This document shows positions 55,827 through 64,000 of a DNA stretch of 64,000 bases, piece by piece. The first letter of the stretch is position 1; each line of letters starts with the position of its first letter. The DNA lies in the NCBI GenBank assembly GCA_020726505.1, contig JAHLEZ010000026.1, forward strand, positions 62,001 through 126,000, in the 5' to 3' direction. This DNA is from Leptodontidium sp. MPI-SDFR-AT-0119. Its lineage: Eukaryota; Ascomycota; Leotiomycetes; Helotiales; Leptodontidiaceae. The position numbers were made by a program, and so were the translations under genes. The notes beneath the pieces were generated by a model, which was given only the letters and a program-made list of their open reading frames with translations, was not told the DNA's origin and did no database searches.

Positions 55827-58072
55827 TCAACACTGAATCTGCCCACGGATTTGACTTGAGATAGCTGCCAAGGTATCTAGGGGCGACTGACTGAAGTTCG
55901 ATCCTGGAACGCTAAAAGGTACGCTCAGACTACTCCAAGACAAGTCCCTCGCGCCATCGGATGGAATCTGGGCATACTCGCATACGTCCTCCAAAGCGCC
56001 TTCAAAACTGTTATGAATGCGGTCTCGCAGCGAGCAGAATGAATTGAAGTCCGAAGAGCTCAACGAAGAAGCAATCGTCGGCCACAAAGACTTGGGGATG
56101 GATGTCTGCGACGCATTAAATTCTGCTATGGCTTGTGAGAGATCGGTACCACTTGATTGGCACGCCTCTGGAAGTTCGAGCTGGAGACTCTGCTGCAGCC
56201 AGGACTTGGCGTAGTCTCGAGCGAGCGACGAGTGACTGGGGTTATCGAAACCCCCCTGATCCGGTGAATTGAGAGTCGAATAAGCTTCAAGAAATGCATG
56301 AGCTAAGTACTTATCAGGAAGAGCTGCGACATTTTGGCCCCCTAATAATGCGCGCAGTCCAAGATTCTGATCAAAAACGAAGTTGCAGTGTGAGACGTCT
56401 TCTAATGTGGAGCAGGCGTTTAGCATCATGAGACAAGTAATGGATAGCAATTCTGCGGGCGAGATGCCCATGACCTGCTCGACATGTCTGGTCCATTGCA
56501 ATGACGCTGACATTGCAGCACTTCGTTGCCAGCGCTGCCAGAGATCGCAGAACAAACCAAGGACCGTCTCGAGACCACGCCGAATCCCTTGCTGGCGCAG
56601 GTTCATCCAGGATCCAGAGATTCTAAAATCCTGCCTGAGCTCCTCAACACACCACTGCAAGCAAGAACGGACAGATGTGTTGCGCATATGGCCCTCTTCA
56701 TGCTCAAAGGGGCCAGGCGCTCGTTGCAATAACTCTTTGGTTACGCTTCGTGCTCTGAGGAGGCTTCCTCTAGAAGCGAGCGACCGGTGCAAGTACTGAT
56801 AAGTGATGAGGTCGAAGTTTCTGTTGTTCTGAGGAAGACTTAGAAGAGAGCCAGTCTTTACAAGGTCAGACTGCATCGCAAGCCGATTGTGGAATTCGCT
56901 TGCAGCCTCATCTCCATCTTTGCGATGAAGGTCAGCTAGAAGCGATCGCAAGAGAAATGACTCGGCGGATGATTGAGAGTAGTCCGCCAAGTGGGATAGT
57001 TTCTGCTGTAGCAAGTTTCTGACTATCTCAAACTGGGGGGAGGTTGCTGCACAGCGAGCACAACCGATAAGTGCAAAGGTGGACATCCATTCTCGGTGGC
57101 CTGAAGTGTCGTTCAATCGTTTCAGTAATACGACATATAAAACAAAGGCGTCCTCGTGGCACTGTGCGCCGAGAAGAAAATCGGCTGCGAGTTTAATCTC
57201 GTCGATTTCATCCGGGTCAAAGGTGTCGATCAATCGGCTGACATCTAAACGCCTTTCGGGCGGAGATTCTTCGTTCAAGCAAGAACCGTGGTTTTCAGTA
57301 GAAGTGGTTCCTGAAGACTCAATTTCCATTAAGTCATCATATCCAGAAACAGGAAGGAGTTCATGGATTTCCTCATTTTCATCTCGACCCAGAGAGCAGT
57401 CGTTATCATCGCCAGTTCCTTCGTCGTGAGATGAACTGAGTGTCGGGCAAGTTTCGTAGGATTGTCCATTGGAACCAATAGAAAAATATGTGTTTACTGA
57501 CTGCGAAGGGGACGATAGGGGTAGAGACAGTGCATGGTCCCCATGGCCCGACAGATTAGTCGGCGTGGAAGGCGGGAGGTAGTTCATTAACTTCTGGCGT
57601 TTCTTGGGTGGTACCTGTGGCCGATAGCCTCGTTCATGAATTGCCTTTGGCCCATACCCCGAGTTTTGTTTGTGCACATATTGGTCCATTCCTGTCCCAC
57701 TCATATCGCCGCCTACATTGTCCCCTGATGTGCAACCCGGCGGTCGATCTCTAGGCTGGACTTCGTCGGCGGGAGGCTCGGCTCGCTTGTTGTACTTCTG
57801 GACTTCCCACTTCTCGAGTTGGAAGATGTATTGACGACGACTACCAGAAGTTAGTTTTGTCTCAGAGGCGAGCTTTTCTGCTTCTGCGAGACAACGTACG
57901 ACGGTGAGAAACGATGCCGGACCTTCATCATTACCATTACGTCTTCGAGTTTCATCTTCTCGTACAAGGCACATATCTCTTCTCTGTGAACGCCCCATTC
58001 TTCTGGCGGAATCTGATTTGCTCGCGGAGCAGAAGGGCCTTTCCAGCGAAGCTGTTGCTCTGCCATTCTCAT
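55827..58072 (-). CDS. Clr5-domain protein, two exons
   Basis: Exons 58072-57900 and 57840-55827, 728 residues. The 59-nt intron (57841-57899; GTACGT, CTAAC branch, TAG) rejoins an N-terminal Clr5 domain: Ile-Pro-Pro-Glu-Glu-Trp, His-Arg-Glu-Glu-Ile, Leu-Tyr, Met-Lys-Leu-Glu-Asp-Val-Met on exon 1, then Arg-Arg-Gln-Tyr-Ile-Phe-Gln-Leu-Glu-Lys-Trp on exon 2. Clr5 domains are DNA-binding-like modules named after a fission yeast silencing factor and are common in filamentous ascomycetes. After a disordered middle (Pro/Ser-rich, residues about 90-230) the C-terminal half is helical (perhaps TPR-like). The start could be either Met at 58072 or at 58066. No RIP damage. Confidence 0.78.
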
Positions 58073-58522
58073 AAAAGCTCTCAAGAGTCTCCGAATGATT
58101 TAATTTTCAGCAGAAAAGTACGGGGTAATCAGTAGATCTTAGACATTAGTGACGGTAGACAGCGATTAACAGCATGTCATCGAAGCGCAGCGAGGGAAGC
58201 TCCATATTGTGCAATTGCGAGCTCACCGCCAATGACCAAGGAACGTTGCGCAGCCTTCTTGTTGTGAAAGCAGGCAACAGAGCGGGCAGCCTTGCAGAAT
58301 TCCAATTACTCTGATAGGTATAGCTGCCAAGTCGCCAGATGCAGCCAATAAGGAGAATAAATTCTATGCATGACACTAGACCAAATACAGAAATTGGAAA
58401 ATGTATCACCGCTCGTTTCGAAACACGTCACGCTATCCACCTCTTTTAGAACAAGATACCGTGATCGATTTCCCAGAGAACGTAAATTCTCAGCCGCAAA
58501 TGCGGTCACCGCTATTCTGAAG
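58073..58522. other. Upstream region of the Clr5 gene
   Basis: Promoter side of the Clr5 gene. Open frames at 58146-58409 and 58306-58509 overlap on the same strand in different frames without family resemblance. Confidence 0.35.
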
Positions 58523-58770
58523 ATGGCAATTGGAATTCTGCGTCTTGCTCGCGAGCTCGGCCGTCACCACTCACATACCTGAATTTTCTGGAAAGGAACC
58601 ACTGCTTTCGTTTCCACAAAGCCGGGCGCAAAGTTCATTACCCGGAATGGCAATTGGAATTATACAGCTTGCTAGTGATCCCTACCGCAGCCAGTCAGGA
58701 ATCTGAATCTACTGCGCAAGGGAGCAATCCTTTGCACTTACTTTTCATATCCAAATCGTCAGGTTACCTC
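58523..58770 (+). repeat. Diverged tandem duplication, period about 124 bp
   Basis: Two copies starting ATGGCAATTGGAATT at 58523 and 58647, alignable over about 120 bp with roughly a third of positions changed. A third, shorter GGCAATTGGAA is at 58821. Confidence 0.55.
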
Positions 58771-59016
58771 CCTTAACAAAAAAAAGTTGGGAGGCGTGAC
58801 ATCTCTGTCATTCCCGATACGGCAATTGGAAATCTTTTTTGGGGCTCTTGAAATCTCTGAGCAGAGAGCCTGAGACTGATCCACGGCATAAAGTTGTGCT
58901 CGAGCTTCGAAGGTCCAACGTTTTCAATCTGTCAATCATTTTCTCTCCGCCACCTGCAAAACCTTGGTCCTCTCTCAACTTACTGTTGGTATCCAGCTCA
59001 TTATTCTCATCGCCAT

Positions 59017-59367
59017 GTCCAAGATCTGTTCCAAGTACACTTCTAGTGAGCAAGCTATACTGCTGCAATATGTCGGTGGCTGGTGCGACGATGACCATAT
59101 TCGCCAGACCACCTGCAAACCCCTCGATATCCAATTCACCCCAGCTGTAAGTGGAGTAGACCAAAGCGCGGGCCAATCATCGAACCGCCTTCGGATCCCG
59201 TCCCACCACACCGAAGACCGCCAGGAAATGGGTATCCGATATCAGACGTCGCCCCTGGTTGAAGATATACTCACATACGACATGGGCAGGGGAAATTTTC
59301 GAGACCGACGACAGACCTGTCTTGAAAACGGTGCCAACTGGACAGCAGCTGCAGGGTCCCCCAAGTA
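59017..59367 (+). CDS. Doubtful small ORF (Met-Ser-Lys-Ile-Cys...)
   Basis: 117 codons from an ATG at 59017. It contains a good intron donor (GTAAGTGG near 59,148), so the true exon may end after the Thr-Pro-Ala there. No family recognised, and an open frame on the opposite strand covers the same DNA. Confidence 0.2.
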
Positions 59368-61582
59368 GCGCATCACCAAATCAGTTCCCCACACGAGCAT
59401 GTGAAGCACATGTGAAATGTCAACTTCGAGCAATATTCCCAAATGTCATTCTGAGCCGACTCTATGACTCTCAGGGGCATTTTCCCGTAATATGAATCTT
59501 TTGGTTTCAATATCTGGGAGGACCCATCTTATTCCGGCTTTATCGAAAATTTGGGAAGCGTTTTCACTCACTTCTTCAACGCGCCGCGATTCCAGAACCA
59601 ACTTCTCGGTTTGAACACTCTTCGGTCGAGAGTCATCCGTGTATCGCTTCAGGAGGATAATTTGAGCAACCGGAACTTGGATTAATAATTGCGGGTTGCA
59701 GTGCCATTATTTATGCACTAGGACTAGAAAAGGGGTGGAAGGCGGGTTCGAAGCGGAGTTTAGAGCGAAACTCTGTAGTGTAATGAAGAATAATTTTTCG
59801 TGGCGACTTAAATGAGCCTAAAGTCCAAACCCCACGCATTACTCCCCACACTCTCATCATGGAAAGACTCTCACCGGTAGGTACACTTTTGGCAGGCAAT
59901 TTTAGAAATGCGCGTGACTGAATCGGCCTTTTGAGCGTGTTGGATTCACGTTTCCAGTCAATCGGATGAGTGGCATCAGCAATACAAGCAACAGGAAATC
60001 AGGGTCGTACACAGGACTCAATTAGGACAAATCAAGTATATTCTCAACTGTCCAGAATGAACTACGAGGGATTCAGGCTATATGGTCTACAAGTGAGACC
60101 TTATCTCAGGTTAAAGCAGCAGTTGCTCATGTCCGCACTAAAACGGAATTAGCGAACGGGAAAATTAATACTCAGTCTATAGGCATTGTTCCATCGTTGA
60201 AGGTAGCTGTGATGTGGTCACGTGTTGATTCAGCGACCATGCGAACTTGATTTTTCGCATGCCTACCAGTCTTCCGTGCTCGCATATTCTCTGGTGCTGG
60301 ATATTTGGTATAACAGATTTAATTTCGTCTGTGATTGTGCTCCGTCGCACCCTTGTAGTTGGGGTCGAGTGGTATTAATGAATTCCATATTCGGATGACC
60401 AATTTCAAGCGAGTGAGGTGACAGTCCTAAGCAAGCCTTCTAACTGGGAGTGAAGTTACTGAAAGCCTCAATCGAGAGACTTAACATTAGTACATTAAGT
60501 GTAAACCACCCGCTACATATTACTTTACGATAACACGAGGCACGATGATAATGTCGGAAACGTAAAAGGAATTAATTAGGGCGATGGAACTTCGCGCTTG
60601 AAATTTCGTTGTTCCTGGCAAAATTGGCCCGTGCGACACGATGACCGTGATGTTGTCCCTTAGAGTGCCACCGCCGCACACGCCTAAAGAGCCTGAAAGA
60701 GGCCCGTGTCGCGACCCTAAATTAAGCGAAGAACACCAAAATTTCGGGGAATCATTAAAATTAGTGTATTCTACTACCGTTTTTGATGATACAACGCAAT
60801 GCAATTAAACTAATCCTTTACACGGGAATTAGGCTTATCTTTATCTATTAATAAAGCGATTTCATAGGAATTTGTAGTAAGAACGATTATATTAACGATG
60901 TTAGGAGTGTAATACTACATGAATAAGGTAATAAGATCCTTAAGAGAGCAATTCTCTAGCAAATAGATCTCAAAGTCGAATTCATCTAGCTTCATTAGAT
61001 AAACGTTGTTCCTTTTTTTTATTTTTTTAGAAGGGCTTTGTAAGCGGCCGCAGAGTGCCTACATCAGTCGGGTCTGTTGTTACGTCTTCGGGCATTGTAT
61101 TTGCATTGAAAAGTAGATATTTAGGTAAGAAAAGAGGGTTTGTTAATGTTGTTTGTTTACCCAGCCTCTCAGCGCACGGGATACAGTGCGGAGCCCCTGT
61201 AGTGCCCCGCCTCAGCGCTCTAGGGTCTTGGCTAAGTGTGCGTATGGCACTCAAGGGGATAACGAGGGCAGCTAAGAAGCATTCGATCTTCCATGCCTAT
61301 GAGTTGCAGATGAGTATCTTGGGACGTATTGGCTCGTAGGAGCCCATGGATCTTAAGGATATTATCTTAGGATCGGAGATACAATAATATCGTAATTAGA
61401 TAATTATAAATCGCCGACCCTTAGCCCTACCCCAGCCTGGAGATAATCGAACGAGGCGCTAAATTAGTGCCTATAACCTCAACCTCGACACGGTCACTTC
61501 CCAAACCGTCGGGCGGGCTTTTCAAACACCAAATGGAATTGAGGGCAGCGACAGCTGCGAAGCTCTGCTCGGGTACGACGCA
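59368..61582. other. Intergenic, mixed composition
   Basis: No supported gene. AT-rich in part (60,820-61,020). Short open frames at 59,711-59,899, 60,520-60,804 and 61,027-61,339 show no family resemblance. The last 150 bases are the probable promoter of the HET gene. Confidence 0.4.
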
Positions 61583-63491
61583 ATGGCGGATAGCATCTAC
61601 TCAGATTTACGAGATGATCGTCGAGAAATCCGTCTCTTGTTTCTGAATGCCGGCCAGCCACAAGACGCTATCGTAGCAACCCTCATGGTCACGAGCCTGA
61701 ACTGGGCACACGAGTATTGGACCCCGGAATACGAGACATTGTCCTACGTCTGGGGAGATCCTCTGACGACTCGAGCGATCTCATTGAACGATCAACCATA
61801 TCATATCACCGAGAATCTCGAGGCTGCCTTGCGTAGCTTGCGCCATGCTGGCCGGGCGCGGATTCTGTGGATCGACGCCCTTTGCATCAATCAAAATGAC
61901 CCCCGAGAGCGAGAGCATCAGATCACTCTGATGCGCGACATATTTGAAGGGTGTGCTTCCTGCGTCGTATGGCTGGGAGATGAAGATGAGGAGACGGAGA
62001 GAATTTTCGACCCACTTTACTGGATGCAAGACAATCTGCACGTCCACAGATGGCCTTGTTTTGATGGCGAAATAGGTCGTCAGGTCAGTGAGGACGATTT
62101 AACCCATGGAGTTGGGCCAGCGTTGAAGCCATTGCAAAATCTATTGAATCGCTCTGTAAGCATTCTCTTTTCGAAGTTCGTGTTTCTTTTATTAGCGCAC
62201 ATAGCCCACTTTCTAATATGTACTGGAAACATTGTCTGCTGACTCTACCATACTTCAGTGGTGGTATCGTACTTGGACCTTCCAGGAGTTTATCCTCCCC
62301 AAAACTCACGAGATACGTTGTGGCCGCTTCGAAATTCCTTTCGATCTCCTGGTCCGAAGCCAACAAAATTTTACTCGCCATGGAAATTCCTGCTGCATGT
62401 TTGCTTCAAATTCTCTTATGGTCATGGCTCGACAAACCAAAGCCTTACTCGGAAATGTAGTTCTGCCTCTCTATGAAACCCGACAATATCTCGAAAGAAA
62501 TGACGATCTCGATTTTCTGGCTACATTGGAGGACAACTGTCACAGAATTGCAACTAGAGACCACGACAAAGTCTATGGCCTCATCGGTCTCGCTGCACAG
62601 GCTGTCCGAGATTCAATCACTCCAAACTACAGTCTCGATATTGCAGCTATATACGCACAGCCGGTGGTCGAGCGCTTGCGAAGCCACGCCTCACTGCGAC
62701 CTCTTGTTGCCTTGAGAAACCAGGATAAGGAGCTTCAACTCCCATCATGGGTGCCAGACTGGTCCTCCAATCCTATCGGTGGAATACCTCCTTGGCTTCG
62801 CAGGAGCAGATACGATCTTTTCAGCGCATGTGGTTCCCAGCTCCTTCATCCTCGTATCTATGATCACCGAGTACTTCATGTGCGAGGGATTAAATGCGAG
62901 AGTTTGAAGTCACTAGGCCAGATCATGGAAACATTTCAAGAAGGATTAGCTGACCCAGTCTCGAATCGGCTTCTGGTACTAAGGGACAACTATGAGATGG
63001 CGATGTCCGAGAATACCGATCAGGATCCATCTGCCAAGAACTTCCAACAGACCGCATTTTGGAGAACGATGCTGTTTGACTGTGTTAGATGTGACGGTGA
63101 AACCTCGTTACGCCGCGCCAAGGGGTCGGATTACAATGGTCTTCGCCATCTCTTTGACACTGGATCGGCACCACCAGATGAAGCAAATATGTCCCAGCTT
63201 CTTAACGACGTTGGTTTCAACCTGTATCGGGCGCAATTCGCTATTACAACCAGTGGCAGGCTCGCCATGGCCCCATTCAATACTCAAGTTGGGGATGAGA
63301 TATATATTCTTGCAGGTGGAAATATGCCCTTCGTCCTCCGGCCATCAGCCATCACATTTTCTCCGCCAGGCTCTTCAGATCCTCCGCAACCATGTCACAC
63401 TCTCGTTGGAGAATGCTATCTTGACCAGTTTATGGATGGCGAATATTCGGATCGTTTGAGGGAAGATTCGGCCGATATTTTCATCATTTAG
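61583..63491 (+). CDS. HET-domain (heterokaryon incompatibility) protein, two exons
   Basis: Exons 61583-62155 and 62259-63491, 601 residues. The 103-nt intron (GTAAGC ... TTCAG) is phase 0 and restores Leu-Asn-Arg-Ser/Trp-Trp-Tyr-Arg-Thr-Trp, a typical HET segment. Motifs: Glu-Thr-Leu-Ser-Tyr-Val-Trp-Gly-Asp (51-59), Leu-Trp-Ile-Asp-Ala-Leu-Cys-Ile-Asn-Gln (95-104), Val-Trp-Leu-Gly (129-132), Trp-Thr-Phe-Gln-Glu-Phe after the intron. Known: HET proteins act in non-self recognition and cell death between fungal strains. The C-terminal half is of the usual HET type (Val-Gly-Glu-Cys-Tyr near the end). Length and ends look complete, with no damage. Confidence 0.88.
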
Positions 63492-64000
63492 CCAGTCGTG
63501 AGGTCAAGATAGGTGTCGATGCTCGCAAACCAGCGATCTTTGTCACGCGAGATGGAATTGCAAGCCGAAAGTGCTTACCTCCCAAGTCGACAATCGAGAG
63601 AACCAACGTATGTCAGACGGACCTCCCAGCCATTGACAAAATCGGCAAACCTATTCTTCTCCCAGCTTAGGCCCCATCTAGCAAGGCCAGTTCCACAAGA
63701 TCCGAAGACAAACACAACATCGGCATCAAAGCAAGTCTCAAGCACCCAAGGAGGAATTCTGCAGATTTCAACGCAACATTGAATTGATCGAATCTATCAT
63801 GAATAAATCAATCAATCAGTTCCTAACTGGCTAACCGATGGCGGCTTATTACGTAGAAGATTGCCTTGCAGGCTTCGCATATATGTTGTCTCCACTCATC
63901 CGCGCGAGGCTGAATCCAACACTTCGAGGCAGACTTGGGCTAGACACATTGCAACGTCAAGCGAGTCCTAGCCCAGGCAAAAGGTGCAGTCACGTGTAAT
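63492..64000. other. Downstream of the HET gene, short coding-like stretch
   Basis: From 63,494 to about 63,668 a plus-strand frame (different from the HET frame) reads Glu-Val-Lys-Ile-Gly-Val-Asp-Ala-Arg-Lys ... Ile-Leu-Leu-Pro-Ala and then stops. It has no ATG and no recognised family. The rest shows nothing. Confidence 0.3.

Noticed and set aside
55827..57998. The 723-codon frame beginning at 57998 as the full Clr5 gene
   Set aside because: The Clr5 domain is split; a 59-nt intron links the 57840 frame to an upstream exon starting at 58072, so the start at 57998 lies in the wrong frame of exon 1 and in the intron.
1..64000. tRNA, rRNA, CRISPR arrays, bacterial-type operons
   Set aside because: No cloverleaf with a proper B box, no rRNA match and no CRISPR pattern seen; the DNA is eukaryotic with introns.

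Overview
The window reads as nuclear DNA of a filamentous ascomycete (Pezizomycotina). The support is short GT-AG introns with TACTAAC-like branch points, fungal-specific families (HET, HeLo, Clr5, EthD-like, F-box/ankyrin), Tad-like LINEs, Ty1/copia and Ty3/gypsy LTR elements, Fot1/pogo DNA transposons, and heavy C-to-T / G-to-A damage of repeats, the signature of repeat-induced point mutation (RIP). I cannot assign a genus. GC-balanced gene blocks alternate with AT-rich, stop-riddled transposon islands.

Layout. 0.5-1.2 kb: one secreted cysteine-rich protein. 3.2-15.4 kb: a three-level nest, in which a DDE transposon (8931-13234) sits inside a RIP-degraded LINE (LINE-B, 3739-13988), which itself split the ORF1 of a less damaged LINE (LINE-A) and left a 13-bp target duplication. 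15,989-23,609: a young copia element with near-identical 257-bp LTRs, a one-frame polyprotein broken only by TAA/TAG stops, and an intact three-exon gene on the opposite strand. 25.5-38.5 kb: a gene block with an F-box/ankyrin gene (one frameshift), a dynamin-like relic, a BTB gene, a divergent pair (HeLo-pseudokinase and kinase-ankyrin), and an EthD-like gene. 39.6-55 kb: an AT-rich island with a RIP-degraded gypsy/chromovirus (41,353-48,105), a Fot1-like element (48,539-50,360), two short LTR-like insertions with perfect 5-bp target duplications, and a GH47 mannosidase relic. 55.8-63.5 kb: a Clr5-domain gene and a HET-domain gene.

How the genes may work together. The most interesting non-mobile unit is the head-to-head pair at 30.6-37.3 kb. 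A HeLo-domain protein with a catalytically dead kinase-like C-terminus shares one 539-bp intergenic region with a 1451-residue protein that has an apparently active kinase and an ankyrin-containing C-terminal half. HeLo domains belong to the fungal cell-death family that has been compared to the MLKL helical bundle, so the pair resembles a kinase plus pseudokinase-executioner module. A HET-domain gene lies 24 kb away. This functional link is inference. Several single-copy genes near the repeat islands (dynamin-like, GH47) are relics with CAA/CAG-to-stop or TGG-to-stop changes, consistent with RIP leaking from neighbouring repeats.
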